Assembly: GCA_002391545.1 (NCBI GenBank)
Contig: DGFF01000011.1
Span: 1 to 51,828 of the forward strand
Direction of reading: 5' to 3'
Length of the DNA: 51,828 nt
Source of the DNA: Candidatus Fermentithermobacillaceae bacterium UBA3907
Lineage (GTDB): Bacteria > Bacillota > Sulfobacillia > Fermentithermobacillales > Fermentithermobacillaceae
Shown here: positions 9,142 through 18,556 of the stretch, piece after piece
How positions within the stretch are numbered: the first letter of the stretch is position 1
Layout of the letters: the number at the start of each line of letters is the position of its first letter
Notes under the pieces: generated by a model
What the model saw: only the letters and a program-made list of their open reading frames with translations
Told to the model about the DNA's origin: nothing
The model's database searches: none
Translations under genes and position numbers: made by a program

Positions 9142-10539
9142 TTATACCGGCACCACAACTTCTACATTGGTTTCTGCTACGTTTACTGATCGTCCGTCAT
9201 CAAGCCTAACCTTTATAGTTTCCATAATTTCTCCAGATTCTACAGGCGTTTTTTGTGTGATGTGATCTTCTACAATGCCCCAGAGGCCGAAATAAGGTTC
9301 TCGAAGACATCGAACCAGGTCTCCTGGCGCAATGCGTTGGCGTCTTGTCAATAAACGGTGGGTACTTTCTTCCCCAGGGTCAACTGGATGAACATTCATA
9401 TGCACGCCATTGCGCGAGCTATAATCGATGAAAGCCCATGGCCGCTTTATTTGTAAATCAAACTTTGTTACGCCATCTACAGAGGTGAGGAGGCCATTAC
9501 CTTCGTTTAGAATCTCCCACACCATGCTACTCATAGGCATAAATCCAGCGCCTTCAGTCATCATCAAAGCAAAATCTAGGCCCTCAATTTCTGTATTTTG
9601 CAAATCAATTTCTTGTCCTAGAAACGAAATGATGTCTCTTTGATTAAAGCCGCCAGCGATAATTCCCCGAGCGCCTAAGTCGAATGCACGCTTTATTGCA
9701 CCGAAGGTAGCGCCTGCTCCAGCTGCCAAAATCTTGCCTGCGACGTCGTTTCCTACGCCAGCTTCATCCAAAACGTCGTAGGGGTTCTGCGCTAGCACGC
9801 ATAGGTTTCCAAAACACTCGGTGCCAACGCCACAGACCCCTTCAAAGGTGCTCCCCAATCCTTCAATTATCGCTCCAGTGTGCTCAATTGTTTGTATAAC
9901 TCTACCTGGTATCTGAGCCCGTACCTTTAAGGTTTTCATAGGGCGTACAATGCTGATTGTGCCCGCGTACGGGCATATTCTCGTCACAATGCCACTTATG
10001 GGGGCATATACGATGTCGAGTTTGCCCTTGGTAGGTGACCCAGCTATTATTTCTCCTTCTGTAACATAGTCACCCTCTTTTACTCTTGCGACCGCTCGTA
10101 ATGAGCGGGGATTTATATTCAGAATGGAACTGACGTTAACAATTGCCATAGGCTGCATGGACTTAGGGTCTTCTAGCATGACTATTTTCCCGCTAAGCTT
10201 AGATACGTATTGAACTATGCCGTCGCACGGTGAGAGTACTTCTATTGTTTCCCCTGCCATGCTATTGGGAAACGCCGCCAGTACCTCGCCTTTATGCACA
10301 TAGTCTCCAGGTTGCTTAAGCACCACTTTTTGTACCATATCAGGGGGAATAGGTTGCTGCAATTCTGCATTGAGATCTACGACTCGAGGGCTCTCCCTTA
10401 GGAAGTCAGTTTTTGCCACAACAGCAGATGGACCGACAATATCGCCTGGTCGGACCAAGACCTCCCCAGGTGATGGGAGGGTTCGTTCTTTTCTTACAAC
10501 AGAATTCTTCCTTATTACTATATTTGAAAATAATGCCAT
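9142..10539 (-). CDS. Unclassified multi-barrel protein linked to MutL-like ATPase
   Basis: About 465 residues, family not recognised. The N-terminal half has repeated short beta motifs like barrel-sandwich (biotinyl/lipoyl or HlyD-like) domains: VLVRPGDIVGP, VLKQPGDYVHKGEVLAAFP, ARVKEGDYVTEGEIIAGSP and APISGIVTRI. The middle has glycine-rich helix-strand segments (AGAGATFGAIKRAFDLGARG). The C-terminus resembles a KOW/SH3 strand set (APGDLVRCLREPYFGLWGIV). No signal peptide or membrane segment is visible. The ATG at 10539 sits six bases after AAGGGTG and is preferred over upstream TTG and ATG codons. It follows the MutL-like gene by 27 bases, so the two are almost surely cotranscribed. Confidence 0.75.
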   Translation of the reverse strand: MALFSNIVIRKNSVVRKERTLPSPGEVLVRPGDIVGPSAVVAKTDFLRESPRVVDLNAELQQPIPPDMVQKVVLKQPGDYVHKGEVLAAFPNSMAGETIEVLSPCDGIVQYVSKLSGKIVMLEDPKSMQPMAIVNVSSILNINPRSLRAVARVKEGDYVTEGEIIAGSPTKGKLDIVYAPISGIVTRICPYAGTISIVRPMKTLKVRAQIPGRVIQTIEHTGAIIEGLGSTFEGVCGVGTECFGNLCVLAQNPYDVLDEAGVGNDVAGKILAAGAGATFGAIKRAFDLGARGIIAGGFNQRDIISFLGQEIDLQNTEIEGLDFALMMTEGAGFMPMSSMVWEILNEGNGLLTSVDGVTKFDLQIKRPWAFIDYSSRNGVHMNVHPVDPGEESTHRLLTRRQRIAPGDLVRCLREPYFGLWGIVEDHITQKTPVESGEIMETIKVRLDDGRSVNVAETNVEVVVPV

Positions 10540-10566
10540 CATAATCACCCTTTGCAGCAAGCAAAT

Positions 10567-12372
10567 TCAACATGTTTGCGAAGCATCTACCAAGGACTTT
10601 TGAGGATATGCACCTATTGCCTCATACCAAGCCTTAAGAGTTGCAATTCGTTCCTCGTCCTTTTTAGGCAAGGTGATAGGCCTACCTCTACCGTCTAGAA
10701 CTAACCCTATCTCGCTCCTGGGTAGGGTAATGTGGGTGGTGTTACCTTTACCTGCGCCAACATCGAAATCTCTTCTTGGAGCCACTTCAATTACCACAGT
10801 TGAATTAGCGGGAACAGGCACTACCCCGATTTGTCCTGCTATTATGTTGTATTCTTTGCCATCAATTACCACTTTGGCAATTGTGGAGCCAGCTTTCAGC
10901 TTCGGTCCCACAGGTGATATGCACGTAGCCAAAAGATGCAGAGGTGGACTATGCGCGAAACTATTTGGATCTATGATTCCAGTAGAAACTAAGCCGGCGT
11001 ATGGCAACAGTTCGCCTGTATCTACGTACACATTTGTAATTCCTTGGAGCTCTAAACCATCGATGATCATAGATAATGCCTGTGTACTACGGGGCGACTT
11101 GGTGAAAGATCCACCAAACGCTATTACAGCACCTATTTTCATCATATCCACTAGAGTGCCCCCAGTACCATATTGTGTGAAAATGTCACCAATATCCCTT
11201 TGGATCTTTACTCCTTTAAGGCCGGTTGCTACTTCTTGATGGTCTTTGTAAGCTAGCCTAATGGTTTCCTTGGCGAAAGCATGCTCTATCATAAGTTCTT
11301 CTACTGTCTGCGGAAGAGTGCTAGGCCGCAAGGTTTTATTCAATATCCAGTTACGGACTAGCGTGTCGACTTTAGCCTTAGGCATAGGTACCCAGCGCTC
11401 AACTAGGTCTGGATCGATTTTCTTGAGAGTTGTGCCTACGCTGTAAGACATGCCAAGGTTCGCCGAGACGCTGCGAAAGAACTGACCGTTGATTATGGAA
11501 AAGATATCTGTAGTTGCTCCACCAAGATCTACTGCTAAGATATCATGCTGGTACATATGTGCCAGGTGAACTAGAGTGTCTCCAATACTCACAGGAGTTG
11601 GTCTGATCCTGCCCCCCACCCAGGAATCTAACGCTGCGAATCCGGGCACGCTGGACATGGTATGTCTGAGGAAAAGGTCTTGGATTATTTCGCGGGCGTG
11701 TTCTAAAGATTCCTTTTCAACGGTGGGTCTTATGTTATCGATGCAGACAAGCTCCATTGAATCGCCTATTATTTCTCTTAAATATGGTCGCGCTTCCTTA
11801 TTGCCAGCGTATACCAAAGGGATTTTGTGACTGTTTGTAGGCGCGAATTCCTGAGCAGCCAAGCACAGAAACTCGACCAGGTACAAGACATCTTGTACGT
11901 TACCTCCATCAGTACCGCCTGTAACAAATATCATGTCATAGGGAGTATTCTTTATTCGCTCAATATTGTCGAATGCGAGGTTGGCTTCGTTAAATGAAAC
12001 TACTCCTGTTACAATGGCTCCTGCTCCCAAAGCTGCTCGTTGTGCCGATTCTGCAGTGATTTGTTCGCTAAGCCCTGCCGCCAATACCTTGAGTCCTCCA
12101 CCGGCGCTTGACGTTGCCGCAAAATAGTCTACACCTGAATTACCATTTGAGGGTAAGATGAGGCCGTCTGGAGAAATAAGATTTAATCCTGTCCAACGTT
12201 GAAGTTTCTCTATGGCGTTTTGCAGTCCTACCATTACGTCGCGATTAGGTTCGTCTAATGTGGTAGGATGAGCAGAAGATTCAAGAACGCGGATGCTTTC
12301 TCTTTCTACCTCAAGAAGAGACACGTTGGTAAAAATACTACCTATATCTGCAAAAAGTATTCGTTCAGGCAT
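10567..12372 (-). CDS. MutL/GlmL-type ASKHA ATPase (glutamate mutase L family)
   Basis: Protein of 601 residues. It shows the two phosphate-binding motifs of the actin/HSP70/sugar-kinase fold (FADIGSIFTNVSL near the N-terminus and AVDLGGATTDIFSI near 300) and the family stretch ATSSAGGGLKVLAAGL. GlmL/MutL proteins are encoded with B12-dependent amino-acid mutases and are thought to act as reactivating chaperones, but no mutase gene is in the window. Start: GGGAGG lies six bases before the ATG at 12372. It heads a two-gene operon with the multi-barrel protein. The name MutL is unrelated to mismatch repair. Confidence 0.82.
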   Translation of the reverse strand: MPERILFADIGSIFTNVSLLEVERESIRVLESSAHPTTLDEPNRDVMVGLQNAIEKLQRWTGLNLISPDGLILPSNGNSGVDYFAATSSAGGGLKVLAAGLSEQITAESAQRAALGAGAIVTGVVSFNEANLAFDNIERIKNTPYDMIFVTGGTDGGNVQDVLYLVEFLCLAAQEFAPTNSHKIPLVYAGNKEARPYLREIIGDSMELVCIDNIRPTVEKESLEHAREIIQDLFLRHTMSSVPGFAALDSWVGGRIRPTPVSIGDTLVHLAHMYQHDILAVDLGGATTDIFSIINGQFFRSVSANLGMSYSVGTTLKKIDPDLVERWVPMPKAKVDTLVRNWILNKTLRPSTLPQTVEELMIEHAFAKETIRLAYKDHQEVATGLKGVKIQRDIGDIFTQYGTGGTLVDMMKIGAVIAFGGSFTKSPRSTQALSMIIDGLELQGITNVYVDTGELLPYAGLVSTGIIDPNSFAHSPPLHLLATCISPVGPKLKAGSTIAKVVIDGKEYNIIAGQIGVVPVPANSTVVIEVAPRRDFDVGAGKGNTTHITLPRSEIGLVLDGRGRPITLPKKDEERIATLKAWYEAIGAYPQKSLVDASQTC

Positions 12373-12530
12373 TGCGTGCCTCCCAAATTGCATCATTAAA
12401 TGTATAATTTCTCGGAAGGATCAAGTTATCAATACACCAGATCATCAATGGTCATTTTACATCTTAACACAAGTTCTTTCTGTATGCTAAAGGTTTTCGA
12501 TATCCCCCAAAACACAATGGTTTTACTTGA

Positions 12531-12559
12531 TTGACATTAACGCCTGCGTACCCTAGAAT
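12531..12559 (+). promoter_or_regulatory. Strong sigma-A promoter of speH
   Basis: Perfect TTGACA at 12531-12536, 17-base spacer, TAGAAT at 12554-12559, about 60 bases before the speH start. Confidence 0.72.
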
Positions 12560-12622
12560 TGGATTGACTCAGTTTAAATCTGGTCCTCGTTATTTTTTTA
12601 TAGAAAGGGGGCTGAGAGCAAG

Positions 12623-12994
12623 ATGCAGGGGCTGGGCCGTCATGTTCTGGCTGAGGTTTACGGATGCGGTTTTGACATCCTAAATGACCTCGAAGGGATC
12701 CGAGAGATCTTGGTCAGTGCGGCTCTCTCCGCCGGAGCGGAAGTGATAGAAACGACCTTCCACCGGTTTTCACCCCAAGGGATCAGCGGCGTTGTAGTCA
12801 TATCCGAATCACATCTCGCGATTCATACGTGGCCTGAGTATGGCTACGCTGCAGTGGATGTGTTTACGTGCGGCGAAAGAGTGGATCCTTGGGTGGCAGT
12901 AGAGGCCATAGTCAAGCAGTTCGGAGCTACGTCGGTAACGGCAACAGAAATTAGGCGAGGAGTTTTTTCAAAATCTGTAGAGGTAGCAAGTTAA
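12623..12994 (+). CDS. speH: S-adenosylmethionine decarboxylase proenzyme, class 1B
   Basis: Protein of 123 residues, the usual length of the small bacterial form. The proenzyme self-cleaves between Glu62 and Ser63 in ISESHLAIHTWPE, turning Ser63 into the pyruvoyl cofactor. His68 and Cys83 (in VFTCGE) match the processing and proton-donor residues. The product, decarboxylated AdoMet, is the aminopropyl donor for spermidine. No spermidine synthase lies beside it. AAAGGGGG lies 11 bases before the ATG. By eye the gene is more GC-rich than its neighbours. It is a single-gene unit, with its own strong promoter and a terminator. Confidence 0.95.
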   Translation: MQGLGRHVLAEVYGCGFDILNDLEGIREILVSAALSAGAEVIETTFHRFSPQGISGVVVISESHLAIHTWPEYGYAAVDVFTCGERVDPWVAVEAIVKQFGATSVTATEIRRGVFSKSVEVAS

Positions 12995-13050
12995 ACAAAA
13001 TAACAGGAAAGGTGAGGGACTATTGTAAGTTCAGACGATGACGACACACT

Positions 13051-13102
13051 AAAAGATTAGGCCCTGCATAAGAAAAACGGAAATGCAGGGTTTAATCTTT
13101 TT
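13051..13102 (+). terminator. Rho-independent terminator after speH
   Basis: A long hairpin pairs AAAAGATTA and CCCTGCAT with ATGCAGGG and TAATCTTTT around a short A-rich loop, ending in a T-run. It isolates speH from ndk. Confidence 0.8.
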
Positions 13103-13197
13103 AGACCTATCCTCCTGTAGTTTTGCAGATGTTTCTATATAATTGAACGTGGATCTTCAGGGTAGTTATCCAATATAGCAAAAGGAGAGAAGAACAG

Positions 13198-13650
13198 GTG
13201 GACGAGAGAACTCTTGTACTGGCTAAGCCTGATGCGGTGGCACGAGGATTAGTTGGAGAAGTAATTATGAGACTTGAGAAGAGAGGTTTGCGGCTTTGTG
13301 CTATGAAGATGATTTGGGTAGATGAAGCCCTTGCAAAGAAGCATTATTCAGCCCATGAGGGAAAGCCATTTTTTGACGGGTTGATAGAATACATTACCGC
13401 GCTTCCGTTAGTAGCAATGGTATGGGAAGGACCGTCTGCAATTAGGGTAGTTAGAGAGACAATGGGCGCTACGAACCCTCAAGATGCTCGACCAGGCACA
13501 ATTCGTGGCGATATGGGATTAGATATTTCCAATAATCTGGTACATGGATCAGATTCCAAAGAGTCTGCGGAGAAGGAGATCGCCTTGTTTTTTGAAGCGG
13601 ACGAGATATATAGTTGGGCAAGGCCCCACGAAAAATACATCTCTGGATAA
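13198..13650 (+). CDS. ndk: Nucleoside diphosphate kinase
   Basis: Protein of 150 residues, standard length. It contains the NDK core: RTLVLAKPDAVARGLVGEV at the start, RETMGATNP, GTIRGDMG, and the phosphohistidine motif SNNLVHGSDS with His116. It transfers the gamma-phosphate between nucleoside tri- and diphosphates through a phospho-His intermediate. GTG start after AAAGGAGAG. A TATAAT at 13138-13143 could be the -10 box but has no convincing -35. The C-terminal SWARPHEKYISG is the usual tail. Confidence 0.96.
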   Translation: MDERTLVLAKPDAVARGLVGEVIMRLEKRGLRLCAMKMIWVDEALAKKHYSAHEGKPFFDGLIEYITALPLVAMVWEGPSAIRVVRETMGATNPQDARPGTIRGDMGLDISNNLVHGSDSKESAEKEIALFFEADEIYSWARPHEKYISG

Positions 13651-13719
13651 TAGATTCGTCGTATAGTACTTTTCTGTAATGCAGGTGGTCGGGGGCCTAA
13701 GCGGTAAAGGAGGATTTTA

Positions 13720-14508
13720 ATGTTGTACGTAGGTACGGCTGGATTTAGCTATTCCGATTGGCGAGAAGTCTTCTATCCAGAGTCAGTCAAACCCCAGGAT
13801 TATTTGAGATTTTACTCGGAGCATTTTCCTTGCGTCGAGCTGAATTTTACATACTATAGGCAGCCTTCACCCGAAAACATGAGGAGCATGACTTTTAAAG
13901 TTCCTGATGATTTTAGGTTTACCGTAAAAGCCCATAAGACTATGACCCATGAAATCGGTTCGCAGAAAGAGTTAGAGCACGAGTTTGAAACCTTCAAACA
14001 GGGTGTTTGGCCCATGTATGAGTCAGGCAAACTAGGATGCATACTGTTTCAATTCCCTTGGTCTTTCAAACCCTCAAATTCCAATCTAGAATATGTTCTA
14101 TCCTTGAAAAAAAGAGTTCCTTACGCTCAAGCTGTGGTGGAGTTTCGGAACGCTCTTTGGGCAAATGATCAAATCTATCACTCGCTCGAGCGAGAAGGAA
14201 TTGGTTTTTGTTGTGTAGACGAGCCTGATTTGAAAGGTCTTTTCCCTAGGGTTTCTGTGGTAACTTCAGAGATTGGATATTTGCGGTTTCACGGAAGAAA
14301 CAAAGAGAAATGGTTCAACCACAAAGAGGCTTGGGAGAGATACGATTACCTTTACACTGACGACGAATTACAATCTTGGGTACCTGATATCGAAAAAATG
14401 GCCCAAACTAGTAAGGATATGTATGTAATTTTCAACAACTGCCACAGAGGTCAGGCCGGATTAAATGCTAAGCGTATGCAAGAGCTGCTTATGCTGCCCT
14501 TTGAATAA
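13720..14508 (+). CDS. DUF72 (YecE-like) family protein
   Basis: Protein of 262 residues. The opening MLYVGTAGFSYSDWREVFYPE and the internal FYSEHFPCVELNFTYYR, FQFPWSF and VEFRNALW stretches are characteristic of DUF72, a TIM-barrel-like family. The C-terminal FNNCHRGQAGLNAKRM is also family-typical. Function is not established, although an endonuclease-like or metal-binding site has been suggested from structures. AAAGGAGG precedes the ATG. It converges with the DUF401 gene 10 bases away. Confidence 0.9.
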   Translation: MLYVGTAGFSYSDWREVFYPESVKPQDYLRFYSEHFPCVELNFTYYRQPSPENMRSMTFKVPDDFRFTVKAHKTMTHEIGSQKELEHEFETFKQGVWPMYESGKLGCILFQFPWSFKPSNSNLEYVLSLKKRVPYAQAVVEFRNALWANDQIYHSLEREGIGFCCVDEPDLKGLFPRVSVVTSEIGYLRFHGRNKEKWFNHKEAWERYDYLYTDDELQSWVPDIEKMAQTSKDMYVIFNNCHRGQAGLNAKRMQELLMLPFE

Positions 14509-14518
14509 TATCTAGAAT

Positions 14519-15754
14519 TCACAATAATGTTGCTGCAATCCCAGCGTAAGCGAGCATGACGATACCTACTGCAAGCAAGATGGGCCAGTAAAGCTTATAT
14601 AGTTGCGAAAAGTCAATTTTGTAGTACTCGCATGTGAGCACCTGACACAAATGGAGGGGAGACGCAAAGTAGGCTAGGAAACCAGCCGCGTAAATAATAC
14701 AAGCGAGGTATAAGACTGCGCTACTGTGGGCTTCAGCAGGTATTAGAATAGGGACCAATACTCCCAGGGTGGTTGTGAGAGATGCGCTCACGTATCCGAA
14801 AAGAAGGGGCAGAACTACAGCCAATATAGGTGGCGATATTCCTAGAGAATTGGCGTGTTCTACCAAAGTTGGAAACACTGGGGACATTGTAACGAATTCT
14901 TTGAAAGCCATTATCCATAACATTGCAACTGCTTGGCTTAAATTTGCGCCCCTAAGAATGGTCGTCAAGGATGGAATGTCTACTTTTTCAAAGTGTGCCA
15001 TGACAATGCCTAGAACCAATCCTGTTAGCATTGCCGCCCATAGAGGCAAATCCAAAAACAGGCTCAAGCCGAGAGCCACAAGTAAAGGTGATCCGTATTT
15101 GAGGAAAACCAAAAAACTTTCTCCGCGTAAAGTTCCCGGTTGTTCTGATGATATTTGGTTCCCAAGACTGCTTTCTTTTCGAAGAAGAAACATGTACCCT
15201 GTTAGCCATAGGACTATGCCAAAAGGCCATAATCTGGACAGCAACGTGTTAACCTGTACGCCTATCATATTTGCCAATAGAATTAAGTTAGGTGAGAAAG
15301 GGAAGATGAAGAACATACCGTGACGGAACACAAGATTTACTGCCGCCTTTTTATCAGGTGTAAGGTGTAATTCTTCTCCCAATTTATCTACTAAAGGTGC
15401 GGATACTGCAGCCCCTCCCAGCACAGGCATGGATCCAATTAACGCAGGGACTACCATGATTGACGCTTTTAAGTTTCCAAGAAACCCATGCAGCCCTTGT
15501 ACCATCTTATCCAGGTATCCAGTTTCATTCATGATCGTCGAGAACAGACCGATAGCGATCACAGATAATACCAAGTTTATAGTGGAAGGGCTGATGAATG
15601 CGTTCCAGATAGTTGTTACAGACTGGGTAAACGATAGACCCGAACTAAGAGCCATCACCAAAGTAGATAAGAACATGACCTTGCTCAAAGCCACTTTCTT
15701 TATGGAAAGAACGATTATCAGTGCGATAGCTGCGACCACGCCTACAACGGGCAA
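14519..15754 (-). CDS. DUF401 family multi-pass membrane protein (putative permease)
   Basis: Protein of 411 residues with about ten hydrophobic segments and almost no soluble domain. IGSMPVLGGAAVSAPLVDKLGEEL and NLVFRHGMFFIFPFSPNLILL match DUF401, a family of the ion-transporter/gluconate-permease type known mainly from archaea and thermophilic bacteria. Substrate unknown. The only in-frame start after the upstream TGA is the TTG at 15754, with GGAGTG eight bases before it. The gene stands alone between a convergent and a divergent neighbour. Confidence 0.75.
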   Translation of the reverse strand: MPVVGVVAAIALIIVLSIKKVALSKVMFLSTLVMALSSGLSFTQSVTTIWNAFISPSTINLVLSVIAIGLFSTIMNETGYLDKMVQGLHGFLGNLKASIMVVPALIGSMPVLGGAAVSAPLVDKLGEELHLTPDKKAAVNLVFRHGMFFIFPFSPNLILLANMIGVQVNTLLSRLWPFGIVLWLTGYMFLLRKESSLGNQISSEQPGTLRGESFLVFLKYGSPLLVALGLSLFLDLPLWAAMLTGLVLGIVMAHFEKVDIPSLTTILRGANLSQAVAMLWIMAFKEFVTMSPVFPTLVEHANSLGISPPILAVVLPLLFGYVSASLTTTLGVLVPILIPAEAHSSAVLYLACIIYAAGFLAYFASPLHLCQVLTCEYYKIDFSQLYKLYWPILLAVGIVMLAYAGIAATLL

Positions 15755-15957
15755 AAAGCACCACTCCGATCATGTTTGATTGTTCCAAGAGCAAAGTACT
15801 ACGAATCTATACTACCGCAAACGTATCACACATGAAACTGGAAATGTTTGGATAACCCGTTCCCTCAATTCCGGCTCTTTTCTGCAGCGAAATGTTATAG
15901 TATTTAAGTGCAGACCTAACGTTTGGATAAATTGGAAGCGCAGGAGGGGTCACGAAT

Positions 15958-18456
15958 TTGACGTTATATACTAGGATTCCCGTCCCCGATTACGTAGCAT
16001 TTGACATTGAGACTACAGGCCTTGTTCCTGAGGAGGACCATATTATAGAAGTTGGTCTGGTTAGGTTCAAAAACGGAGAGCCGGTGGAAAGATGGACATC
16101 TCTCGTCAAGCCCGAAGGCAAAGTTGGTCTTAAGACCTTACGTTTGACGGGCATACCTCTGGAGGAATTAGAAGCAAGTGTAGGGATTTTTGATATATGC
16201 AGGGAAATAGAAGAGTTTCGAGGGGATTTACCCTTGGTGGGGCATAATCCCGAGTTTGATGTGGCTTTTTTGGCTAAAGTCATACCTAATTTCCCAGGAG
16301 TTGCAGTTTACGACACTCTAGAACTTGCTCGAATTGTATATCCTGGATTTGCAACCTATAGGCTGTCTGACTTGACTCAAAATTTAAATATTGTTCTAGA
16401 TGACGCCCATAGAGCGTGTGATGACGCTGAGGCCTCTGGCATTCTTTTTCGTCATATCCAGGAAAGAATTGTGTCTATGCCTGCTCATCTGCGAGATAAG
16501 ATTGTAGGTATTATGGGAGACAGTTGGGCTGCTGGCCATTTGTTCAAGCATGATTCCAATGCCGAATGCTATCAGCCGTCTTTATTCCCCAGTGAATACG
16601 TAACCCCATTTGAACTAGGTGGGTCAGGCGAAGTGCCAGATATGGATTTGCTTTCGTCTGAGGCAGAGGGTAATTGGTTCCAAGAGATACTAGGTCAGAA
16701 CTCAAAACTTATATATTTAGATACCCACATTGATTGTGACATTATAGAAGAAGTAGTGAAAGGCTGTGTGGAGGTTTCTGAGAATGGACCCAGGATTATC
16801 GTAGCTGGAGAATTTCGTAATTGTCCCGATATAGAACAGGGAGAGTGCCATTTATATCATCCAAGGGAATATTTGTGCGTACTTAGATCTACAAAAAGTT
16901 ACGAGCTAGCAAGACACGGGTTTTTAGCTGACTTAGATATCGATCTTAGGCGGTTTCTATCATCTGTTGCGGTGTGGGAAACGTTAACCGAAGATGGATA
17001 CTTTGGCGAGATTCAGGTTGTGGGTAGGTCCCGTGAATTACAAAGGGAGCTCAGTTGTACTGAAATTCCAGACTGTTTAGATTACTGTCCTTTAAAAGAG
17101 GATTGCTACTATCTTAGAGCAGTTAGAACTAGCGAATCTTGCAGCACGATCCTGACCCCATTGAATGTGTGTTTCGATCCACCTGTGCATGCAGATATCG
17201 CCGTTATTTTTGGAATCGATGATGTTTTGAACGCATGGGAGGCTAGGCAGCCCAGACTGGATTTGGGTAAGTTGGCCAACGCGCTTAATGAAGCAGGATA
17301 CTCAGACTGTGCGCAGCAGGCTGAAAACATCTCAAAGGAATGCTTGAATGTTTCTGGTGGTAGAGCAGACAGCATAATGCCACAAGAGTTCTTAGACTCC
17401 CTAAACTGTTTGCAGCAGGATCTTGGCAAAATCGTAGACGAATTGCGCAGTTCTCTTAGAGTTGAAACTGAATCTTTTATCGAAGTTCCAATGGACCCGC
17501 CCATTATGTCAAGCGTGCTCCATTCCCTTGAACATTGGCGTGACGAAATTATAAAAATTTCGTCAGACGATGTGCCTGGTCTAACGATTATATCTAAGGG
17601 ATATAGTTTTGGGAACCAGGTTACCGCCGTGCTTTCCAAAAAAACGGTTTGGCCTGCGTCTTACCTCAAGGATCGTCTTTTTGAAGTGTATAGGAATGTG
17701 GTATTTGTTTCCCCTCAAATATCTTTTATCAATAGGTACCAAGGGCTCAGAAAGTTATATGGGATAGACGAAGACAGTTTGATACTTAAAATACCTGATA
17801 GGAGTCGGGTGGCTTCTTGTAACAACAGTCAAGTGCTTTTGGTTTGTGTGGACAGCGGCAGGTTTCTTTCCGGGCGCGATCACGTGGAATTTGTTGGCGG
17901 CTTTTTGGAGAAGCTAATGACCAATATTCCTGAAAATGTTCTGTGTCTTTGCCCTTCCTATAGTTTTGCAAGGGATCTTAACGACGCAGTAGCGCCGAAA
18001 CTTGAAGATAGTTCCATAGCCGTTTTTGCGCAGGGCATAGATGGTGGGCCTCGAATACTTGAACATTTGATGGAGCCGGACACGCTTGTTCTATTGAGGT
18101 TTGGTGTTTCAATTGCAGACCCGGACAAGATCGGCCCGAGGATTCTGGCGATTCCACGGATTCCCTTTTCCCCGCCAAGTATAGTTTATGATCTCAGAAG
18201 GGAGGATCTTAATAGAATGGGTGTTGATGGTTTTTTGGAAGCCAGCGTACTCCCTGTAGCGTTATCCTTGAGGTCATATATAGAAACTATAGTGCGCTCA
18301 ACGGGCAGGTTAGCGGTTATATTCCTAGACCCCAAGGTTTTGCCTGGGCAAAGAGGATGGGGGAAAGACTTTATGGGAACTTTCGACGACATGAGCAAAG
18401 TAGTATGTCTTCCAGACGAGGCTGTAGCAAGGGTCGCTCAATGGCTCAAGGCGTAA
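15958..18456 (+). CDS. DinG-like exonuclease fused to a degenerate XPD-type helicase
   Basis: Protein of 832 residues with the architecture of Bacillus-type DinG (DnaQ-like exonuclease plus XPD/DinG helicase). The exonuclease is intact: Asp16 and Glu18 in FDIETTGL, Asp101 in GHNPEFD, and His151 with Asp156, the DEDDh set. The four cysteines of the Fe-S insert survive (Cys367, 373, 377, 383), and IPRIPFSPP matches the helicase LPF..P motif. But the Walker A region reads LIYLDTHIDCDII and the DEAH region reads VIFGIDDVLN, so no nucleotide-binding lysine or DEAH box is seen. It may be a 3'-5' exonuclease with a DNA-binding Fe-S scaffold. TTG start after AGGAGGGG. Confidence 0.85.
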   Translation: MTLYTRIPVPDYVAFDIETTGLVPEEDHIIEVGLVRFKNGEPVERWTSLVKPEGKVGLKTLRLTGIPLEELEASVGIFDICREIEEFRGDLPLVGHNPEFDVAFLAKVIPNFPGVAVYDTLELARIVYPGFATYRLSDLTQNLNIVLDDAHRACDDAEASGILFRHIQERIVSMPAHLRDKIVGIMGDSWAAGHLFKHDSNAECYQPSLFPSEYVTPFELGGSGEVPDMDLLSSEAEGNWFQEILGQNSKLIYLDTHIDCDIIEEVVKGCVEVSENGPRIIVAGEFRNCPDIEQGECHLYHPREYLCVLRSTKSYELARHGFLADLDIDLRRFLSSVAVWETLTEDGYFGEIQVVGRSRELQRELSCTEIPDCLDYCPLKEDCYYLRAVRTSESCSTILTPLNVCFDPPVHADIAVIFGIDDVLNAWEARQPRLDLGKLANALNEAGYSDCAQQAENISKECLNVSGGRADSIMPQEFLDSLNCLQQDLGKIVDELRSSLRVETESFIEVPMDPPIMSSVLHSLEHWRDEIIKISSDDVPGLTIISKGYSFGNQVTAVLSKKTVWPASYLKDRLFEVYRNVVFVSPQISFINRYQGLRKLYGIDEDSLILKIPDRSRVASCNNSQVLLVCVDSGRFLSGRDHVEFVGGFLEKLMTNIPENVLCLCPSYSFARDLNDAVAPKLEDSSIAVFAQGIDGGPRILEHLMEPDTLVLLRFGVSIADPDKIGPRILAIPRIPFSPPSIVYDLRREDLNRMGVDGFLEASVLPVALSLRSYIETIVRSTGRLAVIFLDPKVLPGQRGWGKDFMGTFDDMSKVVCLPDEAVARVAQWLKA

Positions 18457-18556
18457 TGAGTCCTCACGTCCAGTGAGAGCCTATAGGAATAGAACATCAG
18501 AGATCATTGTGGGATATAATATATTCGGAAAGAATAGTCTGTTATGAGAGAGGTTA

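Noticed and set aside
10673..11239. A 188-codon plus-strand frame opposite the MutL-like gene
   Set aside because: Low-complexity composition and position opposite a well-supported gene make it a shadow frame.
12602..12622. AAAGGGGGCTGAGAG before speH, resembling part of a TPP riboswitch
   Set aside because: The rest of the THI element is missing and the start codon follows at once; the G-run is simply the ribosome site.
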